Below, one piece after another: positions 27,582 through 35,345 of a DNA stretch of 64,000 nucleotides. A program made the translations under genes and the position numbers. The stretch comes from Streptomyces sp. G-G2 (lineage in GTDB: Bacteria > Actinomycetota > Actinomycetes > Streptomycetales > Streptomycetaceae). The notes beneath the pieces were generated by a model. That model was not told the DNA's origin. It did no database searches and was given only the letters and a program-made list of their open reading frames with translations. The stretch is taken from positions 248,001 to 312,000 of the forward strand of contig NZ_JASISO010000002.1 in assembly GCF_030063135.1 (NCBI RefSeq). The letters are read 5' to 3'. Position 1 is the stretch's first letter, and the number at the start of each line of letters is the position of its first letter.

Positions 27582-30461
27582 TCACACCCACGTCCGTGGA
27601 CGGAAACGGTTTGCCCGTTCCACCAGTTCGATCCTCTCCTCGCCCCGCTGCGCCAGGCGGGCCAGGACTCGGTACGAGCGTTCCAGGCCGAAGCGCAGGC
27701 CCCGCTCGTCCAGTTGGCTGCCGAGCAGCGAGGTCCGGCCGGGGTCCGCGCCCCGGCTACCCGACAGTACCCAGTCGAGCGCCGAGCCCAGAACCTCCGT
27801 CGCCAGCACCTCGTACCGCACGGCGTCCAGACCGGACCGCCGCAGCGCCTCCACCTGCCCCGAGGCGGCCCGCAGGTCGTCCAGGAGCGGCTCCTCGGGG
27901 GACCGGTCGCGCAAGCGTGCCCGTACGGCCGCCACCCGCGCGGCGGTGTAGTGGATGGACGCCTCCGGTACGGATTCCAGCGCCCGCACCGCCGCCCTGC
28001 GGTTTCCGGCGGCGAGCTGGACCCGGGCCAGTCCGAAGGCCGCGCTCACGAACCCCGGGTCGGTGATCCACACCAGCTGGTAGTACTCGGCGGCGTTGTC
28101 CAGCTGCCCCAGGACCTCCGCGCACAGCCCCAGCGCCAGCTTCGGCGCGGGCTCGCCCGGGAAGGCGTCGTAGATCGCGTCGAAGGACAGCGCCGCGGCC
28201 TCGTCGTCACCGATGGCCAGCGACGCGATCCCGCGCGCCCACACCACCCGCCAGTCGTCGGGGTAGTGGGCCTCCAGCTCCGTCAGGGTCTGCCCCGCCA
28301 CGGCGAGTTCACCGAGTTCCAGGCGGGCCCGCAGCGCGCGCAGCCGCAGCTCGGCGGAGTCGGCGGGCGCCGCTCCCAGTGCCCCGAGCAGGTCCGCGGG
28401 CGCGGACGCCAGCAGGGCCGCGAGGAAACCGGCATTGGGATCGGCCGCGTCCACCAGCGGCACCGGCAGGGCCAGCGCGGTCTCCCGCGCGTCCAGCCCG
28501 GCCAGCGCGGCCGATCCGGGGACCCCGCCGGGGTAGCCCCGTACGACGGGCGGGGGCACGGCGGGCATCGCGGGCGCCGCCGTGAAGCCCGCGGCCGTCC
28601 CGGGCGCCGGTCGCGCGGCCGGTACGAACGCCCCCGGGCCGGGGCTCATGTGCGTGGCCGTGCTGGCCAGCGCGGGCACCGGTCCCGCGCCCGCCGCGGA
28701 GACCGGGGACCCCGGACCCGCCGCGGAGACCGGGGACCCCGGACCCGCCGCGGAGACCGGGGACCCCGGACCCGCCGCGGAGACCGGGGACACGGCGCCC
28801 CAGCCACCACCGGACCGCGCGCTTCCGGCGCCTACGGAGGCCGCCGCGGCTCCCGAGGGCAGCGCGGTGGTCACCGCACGCCGCCTGCCCAGCGGCCCGC
28901 CGCGCCGCGCCGTCACGTCCCGCGCGCCCAGCCGGGACGCCTCCACCCCCGGGCCCTCGGCGAACAGCCCGGTGTCGGTGACCCGCAGCTCCGGCCCGAA
29001 CAGCGTGGACAGCTGCGGCCGCGGCCGCCCCGTCTGGAGCGCGACCACCTCCCGCAGCACACCGGTCAGCTGGTCCGCCATCTCCTGGGCCGAGGCGAAA
29101 CGCCGCCCCGGATCCGGGTCCGTGGCCCGCACGAGCAGCCGGTAGAAGGACTCGTAGCGCCGGAAGACCTCGATGTGGTCGGGGTCCGGGAGGCTGTCCA
29201 CGAACACGTTCGTGTAGCCCTGGAAGTCGAAGGTCAGCACGGCCAGCGTGCGCGCGACGGTGTAGAGGTCGGAGGCCACCGAGGGGCCCAGCTCGGCGAC
29301 CTCGGGCGCCTGGTAGCCGACGGTCCCGTAGATGGCCGACTCCTCGTCGTCCATCCGCCGGACCGCGCCCATGTCGATCAGCTTCAGCTGGTCGGCCTGC
29401 TGGATGGCGTTGTCGACCTTGAAGTCGCAGTAGAGCAGGTTGCGGCTGTGCAGGTGGCCGAGAGCGTCCAGGGCCTCGATGCCGTAGGCGCAGGCCTGCT
29501 CCACCGGCAGCGGATCCCGCCGCCCGTCGGCCTGGCGCCGCTCGTTGGCGATCTCCTTGAGCGATTTGCCGCCGACGTACTCCATCACGATGTACCCGTC
29601 CAGCGAACCGGTCCGCTGGTCGAGGTGCTCCACGAAGTTGTAGATCCGCACGATGTTGGAGTGCTCGATCTCGGCGAGGAAGCGCCGCTCCGAGATCGCC
29701 GCGGCCATCGCGTCCTGGTCCCCGGTGTCCAGCAGGCCCTTGAGGACCACCCAGCGGTCCGAGACCGCCCGGTCCACGGCCAGGTAGACCCAGCCGAGGC
29801 CGCCGTGCGCCAGGCAGCCCGCCACCTCGTACTGCCCGTGCACCACGTCGCCCGTGGCCAGCTTGGGGACAAAGGAGTACGGGTGTCCGCACTTGGTGCA
29901 GAAGCCCTCGGTCCGGCCCTGCCGGTCACCGCGCGAGCGGCCGACCGGCGCCCCGCAGTCCGACTTCGAGCAGAACCGCTTGCGCTCCGGCACCTCCGGA
30001 TTCGCCAGGACCGAGGCCGAAGGATCCGGACGCGGAACCTCCGGTACGGACACCAGTCCGGCCCCCAGCCGACCGCGCCCCGTGGACCCGGCCGAGGAGC
30101 CCGAACTGCGCACCGACACCGAACGCGCGGACGCGGCGCTGCCCGACAGGGCCCGCGAGAGCCGCCCCGACACCGAACGCCGCGAGGACGACGAGCGCGA
30201 GGACCGCGCGGAGCGGGCCGAACCGGAACCGCGCTCCGAGGGGTACGACCCCTGCGAACCGCGCGCCCCGGCGCCGCCCCGCGCCGCGCTGGTCATCCCG
30301 GTCGGCGGCGACACCAGCTCACCGGCCCCCGCCGAGGGGGCGGCCGCCGCGCCCACCAGCGGCGCGAGACCGCAGGTGTCGCAGTACAGCTCCCCGCCGC
30401 CCATGTCCTCGTACGCGCCCGGGCAGCCGGGCCGGCCGCACGGAGTCCCGATCAGGCTCAT
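27582..30461 (-). CDS. pknG: PknG-like Ser/Thr protein kinase with TPR domain
   Basis: 959 residues. A zinc ribbon (C8...C30) opens the protein, then a Ser/Arg-rich linker (50-130) and a rubredoxin-like motif (C164, C169, C188, C191). The kinase domain (about 211-470) has the glycine loop HGGLGWVY, K241 (VVLKG), catalytic D346 (YCDFKVDN) and D363 in DMG rather than DFG; GTVGYQAPEVAE and FQGYTNVFVDSLPD are PknG-type. A repeat-rich linker and a TPR domain (about 650-870) complete it. Mycobacterial and corynebacterial PknG control glutamate metabolism through an FHA protein. The ATG overlaps the upstream gene by 4 nt. Confidence 0.93.
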   Translation of the reverse strand: MSLIGTPCGRPGCPGAYEDMGGGELYCDTCGLAPLVGAAAAPSAGAGELVSPPTGMTSAARGGAGARGSQGSYPSERGSGSARSARSSRSSSSRRSVSGRLSRALSGSAASARSVSVRSSGSSAGSTGRGRLGAGLVSVPEVPRPDPSASVLANPEVPERKRFCSKSDCGAPVGRSRGDRQGRTEGFCTKCGHPYSFVPKLATGDVVHGQYEVAGCLAHGGLGWVYLAVDRAVSDRWVVLKGLLDTGDQDAMAAAISERRFLAEIEHSNIVRIYNFVEHLDQRTGSLDGYIVMEYVGGKSLKEIANERRQADGRRDPLPVEQACAYGIEALDALGHLHSRNLLYCDFKVDNAIQQADQLKLIDMGAVRRMDDEESAIYGTVGYQAPEVAELGPSVASDLYTVARTLAVLTFDFQGYTNVFVDSLPDPDHIEVFRRYESFYRLLVRATDPDPGRRFASAQEMADQLTGVLREVVALQTGRPRPQLSTLFGPELRVTDTGLFAEGPGVEASRLGARDVTARRGGPLGRRRAVTTALPSGAAAASVGAGSARSGGGWGAVSPVSAAGPGSPVSAAGPGSPVSAAGPGSPVSAAGAGPVPALASTATHMSPGPGAFVPAARPAPGTAAGFTAAPAMPAVPPPVVRGYPGGVPGSAALAGLDARETALALPVPLVDAADPNAGFLAALLASAPADLLGALGAAPADSAELRLRALRARLELGELAVAGQTLTELEAHYPDDWRVVWARGIASLAIGDDEAAALSFDAIYDAFPGEPAPKLALGLCAEVLGQLDNAAEYYQLVWITDPGFVSAAFGLARVQLAAGNRRAAVRALESVPEASIHYTAARVAAVRARLRDRSPEEPLLDDLRAASGQVEALRRSGLDAVRYEVLATEVLGSALDWVLSGSRGADPGRTSLLGSQLDERGLRFGLERSYRVLARLAQRGEERIELVERANRFRPRTWV
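28690..28791. repeat. Perfect 27-bp tandem repeat inside the pknG-like gene
   Basis: Three identical 27-bp units (28690-28716, 28717-28743, 28744-28770) and a 21-bp partial fourth. They encode the nine-residue repeat PVSAAGPGS in the linker between kinase and TPR domains. Identity without any silent change implies recent expansion or slippage. Confidence 0.9.
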
Positions 30462-31717
30462 GCGTCCTCCTTCCCCGGCCCCACGGGCCGGTCCTGCCGC
30501 GCCGCCATCGACTCGGCGGCCGCCTGCTGGTAGCGCAGTACGGCCTGTTCGGCGGCCCGCAGGTCACAGGGCGCGCTCCACAGCATCCGCCGTGCCGTGT
30601 CGTACCGCTCAATGAGCCAGGGATCCCCGGCCATTCCGTGCCGGGTCACCTTCGCGCGGTAGGCGTCCAGCCGCCCGCGCAATTCGGCCCGTACCGCCAG
30701 TGGTGCGGTCACCGCCGTCAACGACTCGCGGGCCCGCCGCAGTTCGTCCGCGGCCCGCTCCTCCAGCGACTCCAGCAGCGGCGACAGCCGGTGCCACTGG
30801 GACTGCCGCCGGTAGTCGGCCGCCGCCGCCAGCTGTTCCTGGAGCGCGGTCGGCGGCCCGCTCACCGCGGGCACCTCCGACGCCGCGATCTTCGCGAGCA
30901 CCTCGCCGCGCGCGGTCCGCGCCTCCGACAGGGTCCGGTCGGCCCGCGACAGCACGTCGCGCAGGCTGATCAGCCGCTGCTCGGCGTCCTGCCGGACCGC
31001 CAGGACCGCCTCCACCTCACGGCGTACGTCCTCCAGCGCGCGCGCCGCCCGGTCGTAGCGCGCGGTGTCCGGACGGCCGCCGCCAGGGGCGGAACTGCCC
31101 GGCGCCGGAGCCCAGAAGGCCAGCGGATCCTCGATGACCCGGGCGCGCAGCTCCGCCAGCTCGGCGGTGATGTCCTCCAGGTCGTCGCCCGAGGGGTGCT
31201 CGCCCGGGCGGACCCCGACGGAGTGCGCCAGGGAGCGGGTGCGGTGCAGCTCGGCGGCGAGCAGGTCTATCCGGGCGGGCAGCGCCGACCACACCGCGTC
31301 GGCGGCGACCACCATGTCCAGGGAGGCGGCGTACAGCTCGTTCATCCGGGCGACCAGCTCGGCCAGCGAGAACCGCTCGGCCAGCTGGGCGCCCTCCACC
31401 GCGCCGCCCGCGATCGTCACCCCGGCGCCGAGCAGCCGCTCGGTCAGCTCGGCCAGGTCCTCCCGGCTGGGCCACCGGCGCCGCTCGCGCAGCTCGCGCG
31501 CGGCGCTCAGCGCCCCGCTGTAGGCGTCGAAGTACGTCCACAGGCGGGTGATGGAGGCGTCGGCCGCGGCCCACCGCTCGCGGGTGACCCCCGCCAGCTC
31601 GGCGCCCTCCAGCAGACGGCGCCCGGCGTGGTCCTGGAGTGCGAGCAGGGAACTCTCGACGGCCTCGTGCTCCGCGTCCAGCCGCGTCAGCGCACGGTCG
31701 ACGTCGTCCCGGTCCAT
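30458..31717 (-). CDS. Coiled-coil protein in the PknG cluster
   Basis: 419 residues from ATG 31717; GAGGAGGAG lies about 15 nt upstream and GTG 31720 is adjacent. The sequence is almost wholly helical with heptad character (DRALTRLDAEHEAVESSLLAL, RYDRAARALEDVRREVEAVLAV, QQLAAAADYR-type segments) and no signal peptide, membrane helix or catalytic motif. It lies between the GlnH-like and PknG-like genes, overlapping the kinase start by 4 nt. The corynebacterial and mycobacterial glnX-glnH-pknG clusters do not, to my knowledge, carry this gene. A scaffold linking sensor and kinase is a reasonable inference but unproven. Confidence 0.8.
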   Translation of the reverse strand: MDRDDVDRALTRLDAEHEAVESSLLALQDHAGRRLLEGAELAGVTRERWAAADASITRLWTYFDAYSGALSAARELRERRRWPSREDLAELTERLLGAGVTIAGGAVEGAQLAERFSLAELVARMNELYAASLDMVVAADAVWSALPARIDLLAAELHRTRSLAHSVGVRPGEHPSGDDLEDITAELAELRARVIEDPLAFWAPAPGSSAPGGGRPDTARYDRAARALEDVRREVEAVLAVRQDAEQRLISLRDVLSRADRTLSEARTARGEVLAKIAASEVPAVSGPPTALQEQLAAAADYRRQSQWHRLSPLLESLEERAADELRRARESLTAVTAPLAVRAELRGRLDAYRAKVTRHGMAGDPWLIERYDTARRMLWSAPCDLRAAEQAVLRYQQAAAESMAARQDRPVGPGKEDA

Positions 31718-31758
31718 CACCGCCCGGCCCGTCTCCTCCTCAGTCCCCGCCACGGCGC

Positions 31759-32784
31759 TCAGCCGTCCCGGTACTTGGGCGCGGGGGGTCCGGGAATGCC
31801 GGGCAGCACGGATTCCAGATGGGTGCGGTAGGCCTTGACCCACTGGCTGCTGTCGCCGCCCGCGCGGTAGTTCTCCAGCACCTTGTTGATCCGGCGCACC
31901 AGGTCGGTCGCGTCCTTGTTCATCGCCACCCCGTAGAACTCGCGGGTGAACGGAGATCCGACCAGCCGCACGGTCGGGTCCTGGGCGGCCTGACCGGCCG
32001 CGAGCGCGTTGTCGGTGACGATGCCGTCGACCTCCCCGAGCTGGAGCCGGACCAGGCAGTCCAGCTGGTTGGGCACGCTCACCGACAGCGAGCCGAAGCT
32101 GTTCTCCTTGAGTTTGCTCTCGGCGATGGAACCGGCCGCCGTGCAGATCCTGCGGCCCTTGAGCGAGTCGTCATAGCCGGTGATGGGCGAGCCCTTGGGG
32201 GCCAGCACCTGCTGGCCCGCCTCGAAGTACGCCGTGGAGAAGGCGACGTCCTTGAGCCGGGCGCAGTTGATCGTCATGGTCCGCACGACGATGTCGACCC
32301 GGCCCTCCACCAGAGCGGGTATGCGCTGACTGGTCGGGATCGCCCGGTAGATGACCGCGTTCTCGTCGCCCAGGATGTCCTTGGCTATGGCCTTGACCAG
32401 CGCGATGTCGAAGCCGTCGAGCTTGCCGTCCACCGGATTGCGGTAGCCCCAGCGGAAGCTGTTCTGGTCCACGCCCGCGACGAGTTTGCCCGCCGCCTTG
32501 ATCCGCGCGATGGCGGAGCCGTCCACCCCCGGCGGGCGCAGGCTGGCCTCCGGGTCCAGGCAGGTCTCGTCGACGGCGGGGGCGGCCGGGGCCGCGGCGG
32601 CCCCGCTGTGCGGGGTCCTGGCGGCGCCCGCCCCCGGGGCGGCCTGGGCCAGCGGCAGCAGGACGGCGGCAGCCGTCACCGCGCAGGCGGCGGCCATCGC
32701 GCTGACCCCGCCCCAGCCGCGCAGCCCGCGCGGGACCGGCCCGTCCCCGTCGTTCCGCTTCACCCGGCGCCCTCGCATCCGCAT
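31759..32784 (-). CDS. glnH: GlnH-like extracellular solute-binding protein
   Basis: 341 residues from ATG 32784 (GTG 32787 is the alternative; GGAG lies 8 nt before the ATG). The export signal includes MAAACAVTAAAVLLPLAQA but there is no lipobox cysteine at the cleavage point. The mature protein is a type 3 periplasmic-binding fold: GKLVAGVDQNSFRWGYRNPVDGKLDGFDIALVKAIAKDILG, RIPALVEGRVDIVVRTMTINCARLKDVAFSTAYF, CLVRLQLGEVDGIVTDN. It matches the glutamine/aspartate-binding GlnH that senses amino acids for PknG. No ABC permease or ATPase gene is nearby, which supports a sensing rather than transport role. The stop codon of GlnX overlaps its start. Confidence 0.88.
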   Translation of the reverse strand: MRMRGRRVKRNDGDGPVPRGLRGWGGVSAMAAACAVTAAAVLLPLAQAAPGAGAARTPHSGAAAAPAAPAVDETCLDPEASLRPPGVDGSAIARIKAAGKLVAGVDQNSFRWGYRNPVDGKLDGFDIALVKAIAKDILGDENAVIYRAIPTSQRIPALVEGRVDIVVRTMTINCARLKDVAFSTAYFEAGQQVLAPKGSPITGYDDSLKGRRICTAAGSIAESKLKENSFGSLSVSVPNQLDCLVRLQLGEVDGIVTDNALAAGQAAQDPTVRLVGSPFTREFYGVAMNKDATDLVRRINKVLENYRAGGDSSQWVKAYRTHLESVLPGIPGPPAPKYRDG

Positions 32785-34181
32785 CACCTGTACTCCGAAA
32801 GCCTGCGCCCGATACCGAGCAGCGCGGCCGCCGCCCCGAGGACCGCGAGGGCCGCACCGCCCGTGGCCATACCGCCCAGCGCCCCGAGCCCCGAGCCGGC
32901 CGCCCGGGTGAACTCCCGCTGTTCGTGCGCGATCGCCTGCTCCAGGGAGGCGTCCACCGTGTCGAAGGACGCCCCGCTGCTGTCCTTGCCCCCGATGACC
33001 TGGGGCAGCGCGAGGTCGTAGTCGCCCTTGTTGTCGGTTTCCCGGGCGGCCGCGTGCCGTTGCTTCCACTGCTTGACGCCGTCCGCCGCCTTGGCGACGG
33101 GCGTCTGCCCGCTCGCGTCGTCGGCGAGCCGCGCGGCCCGGACCAGCCCCGCGTCCAGGTCCTTCATGTTCTTGGCGAAGTCCACGTCGTACTTGTCGGA
33201 CTTCTTGTCGTCGGCGAGTACGGCGCCCCGCGCGACCAGCGTCAGGTTCTCATTGGCCCGCGCCTGGAGCGAGGAGATCCGGGCGTCGTTGAGCACCTTC
33301 AGCGACTCCTGCCCGCCCGAGCGGGCCGAACTCAGCTCGGTGCGCGCCACGGTGTGCCCCACGGCCAGCCACAGCAGCACCACCGTGGACGCGGCCGTGG
33401 CGGCCAGCAGTCCGTGGTTGAACACCCGGTGCGTGCGCCGGTAGTTGCGCCGCTGGGCCCAGACCAGGACCCCGATGGCGAGCAGGCCCGTGCCGAACGA
33501 GCCCACGGGCAGGGCCCGGGCGTCGTCGTAGTCCTGGTAGAGCCGGGCCGTCTCCGCCTGGTAGAGCCGCTGTGCGGCGGGCAGCAGCTGGGTGCTCATC
33601 TGCTCATTGGCGTAGCGCAGGTAGGCGCCGCCGAGCGGCAGGCCCTGCCGGTTGGTGGCCCGGGCCTGCTCTATGAGACCCGTGTAGCGCGGCAGCTGCT
33701 CGCCGAGCAGCGCGATCTCCTTGCGGGACTCCTCGTCGCCACCGGTGTTCGCCGCCGCGTTGACCAGCAGCCGGGAGGCGTTGGCGATGTCCTTCTCGTA
33801 GCGCTCGCGGACCTCGCGCGGTTCCTGGCCACCGGCCAGGAACCCGCTGGAGCTGGCCGTGTCGGCGTCCGCCAGCGAGCGGTAGATGCTCGCCGCGTCC
33901 GCGCTGAGCGGCTGGCTCCGGCCGACCACGTCGTCGGCGGCGGTGGACCGGTCGGAGATCTCCCAGACCGCCACCACGCCGAAGAGGAGGACCAGCGCGG
34001 CCAGGGCCGCTCCGATGATCCGCAGCCGCCCGGGCTCGGTGGTCGCCGCGCCCCGCAGCCGCTCCACGCCCTCCGCCCATGCGCTGCGCCGCCCCGGCAG
34101 CACCGGGCCGCCGCCCCCGGGCCCCCCGGGGGCGGGCACGGCTGCGGGCGCTGACGCGGGTGCGCGCGATGTGATGGCCAC
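32784..34181 (-). CDS. glnX: GlnX-like membrane sensor/adaptor protein
   Basis: 465 residues from GTG 34181, with GGAGG 5 nt upstream. A cytosolic Pro/Gly-rich N-terminus leads to a first helix (RIIGAALAALVLLFGVVAVW), an external domain of about 150 residues, a pair of helices around residues 230-290 (SFGTGLLAIGVLVWAQRR and GLLAATAASTVVLLWLAVG), a second external region, and a last helix (ATGGAALAVLGAAAALLGIG). Short KEIALLGEQ-type helices outside resemble four-helix sensor domains. GlnX is proposed to pass GlnH occupancy across the membrane to PknG. It is the first gene of a seven-gene minus-strand run. Confidence 0.85.
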   Translation of the reverse strand: MAITSRAPASAPAAVPAPGGPGGGGPVLPGRRSAWAEGVERLRGAATTEPGRLRIIGAALAALVLLFGVVAVWEISDRSTAADDVVGRSQPLSADAASIYRSLADADTASSSGFLAGGQEPREVRERYEKDIANASRLLVNAAANTGGDEESRKEIALLGEQLPRYTGLIEQARATNRQGLPLGGAYLRYANEQMSTQLLPAAQRLYQAETARLYQDYDDARALPVGSFGTGLLAIGVLVWAQRRNYRRTHRVFNHGLLAATAASTVVLLWLAVGHTVARTELSSARSGGQESLKVLNDARISSLQARANENLTLVARGAVLADDKKSDKYDVDFAKNMKDLDAGLVRAARLADDASGQTPVAKAADGVKQWKQRHAAARETDNKGDYDLALPQVIGGKDSSGASFDTVDASLEQAIAHEQREFTRAAGSGLGALGGMATGGAALAVLGAAAALLGIGRRLSEYR

Positions 34182-34243
34182 CGTGACCTCCCCCTCGGTC
34201 GTGGACTGCTCGGGAGCAGTATGGCCGTAGTGACGGACCAGCA

Positions 34244-34258
34244 CAGCACCCGGTGCTG
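34244..34258. promoter_or_regulatory. Dyad upstream of the GlnX operon
   Basis: CAGCACC, one base, GGTGCTG: a perfect 7-bp dyad 63 bp before the GlnX-like start. It could be an operator or a weak hairpin. No clear -35/-10 pair was placed around it. Confidence 0.3.
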
Positions 34259-34329
34259 GATCTTGGACGAGACGCCCCCGTCACTCCTTCACCGTGAATA
34301 CGTCTTCACGGCCGCCACGGTTCCAGACT

Positions 34330-34346
34330 CGCCCCGTCTCGGGGCG
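34330..34346 (-). terminator. Terminator after the csn-type operon
   Basis: CGCCCCG, TCT loop, CGGGGCG, 4 bp after the kinase stop (34350) on the minus strand. It separates the csn-type operon from the GlnX operon. Confidence 0.6.
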
Positions 34347-34349
34347 GGT

Positions 34350-35345
34350 TCACCCGAAATGGGCACGGAGTTTTCCGTAGGCGGCAGACGGCGCCCCCAG
34401 CGCGTCCAGCCCCAGCAGCCCCGCGCCGAGCACCGGCGGGGCCGTCACCACCGACACCCGGGCCAGCGGGGCCCGTTCCGCGAGCCCCTCCCGGACGCGG
34501 TCGTCGAGCCGCGGGTGCCGGGCCGCCAGCACGCTCCCGCCCAGCAGCACGGGCGCCTCGCGCTCCAGCAGACCGAGCCGCTCCAGCGCCACCGCGGCCA
34601 GCGCCACCACCTCGTCCGCCTGCCGTTCCACGAGCCCGATCGCCGCCTCGTCGCCCGCCGCGGCCACCGCGAAGAGCACCGGCACCAGTTCGTGCGTACG
34701 CTCCGGCGCGATCACACCCAGGTGCACCGCCTCGATCAGCTCGTACATCGAACCCAGCCCGAAGTGCCCGGGCAGGGCGGCCGTCAGCCCGGTCGGGCCG
34801 CCGCGCCCGTCCTCGGCCCGCGCCGCCCACCACATCGCCTCGGCGGCGAGGCCGCCCCCGCCGCCCCAGTCGCCGGAGAGCTGGCCCAGGGCCGGGAACC
34901 GCGCGGTGCGCCCGTCGGGCAGCATGCCCACGCAGTTGATCCCGGCGCCGCACACCACCGCGACCCCGAGCGGGGCCCCGCTGCCCGACAGACCGGCCCG
35001 CAGGATGGCGAAGGTGTCGTTGCGGACCTCGACGGTCCGCCCCCAGCCCCGCCCCTGTAGGGCCGTGACCAGCTCCTTCTCCTCCACCGGGAGGTCCGCC
35101 CCGGCCAGGCACGCGGACACGTGGGCCACCGATTCCACCGGCCGCCCGAGCGCGGCCGCCTTGGCCAGCGCCTCCTCCAGCGCGGGCGAGATCGCGTCGA
35201 AAGCCGCCTCGACACCGACCGCCTGGGGCCGGAATCCCGGGCCGCGGGCGGTGACGATCACCGACCCGTCCGCGTCGATGAAGGCGAGGTCGGTCTTGCT
35301 GTTGCCCGCGTCGACGGCCAGCAGCACCGCGTCCCTCACGCCCAT
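34350..35345 (-). CDS. csnK: BadF/BcrA-type ATPase, amino-sugar kinase of the csn-type operon
   Basis: 331 residues from ATG 35345, with AAGGAG 8 nt upstream; GTG 35339 would make a 4-nt overlap but is too far from that site. The actin-like ATPase fold has phosphate loop 1 (VDAGNSKTDLAF, about 10-21), VAVVCGAGINCVG, and GGSVLAARHPRLDD. Family members phosphorylate glucosamine or N-acetylglucosamine. As the last gene of the operon it would phosphorylate the monomer released by the GH4 enzyme. The position matches csnK of the S. coelicolor csnR-E-F-G-H-K operon. Confidence 0.85.
   Translation of the reverse strand: MGVRDAVLLAVDAGNSKTDLAFIDADGSVIVTARGPGFRPQAVGVEAAFDAISPALEEALAKAAALGRPVESVAHVSACLAGADLPVEEKELVTALQGRGWGRTVEVRNDTFAILRAGLSGSGAPLGVAVVCGAGINCVGMLPDGRTARFPALGQLSGDWGGGGGLAAEAMWWAARAEDGRGGPTGLTAALPGHFGLGSMYELIEAVHLGVIAPERTHELVPVLFAVAAAGDEAAIGLVERQADEVVALAAVALERLGLLEREAPVLLGGSVLAARHPRLDDRVREGLAERAPLARVSVVTAPPVLGAGLLGLDALGAPSAAYGKLRAHFG

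Noticed and set aside
25935..30533. Plus-strand open frame of about 1530 codons over the PknG/PP2C/VWA genes
   Set aside because: Antisense to well-supported kinase and phosphatase domains; its composition (Gly/Arg/Val runs) is the usual mirror of GC-biased codons and it has no domain pattern.
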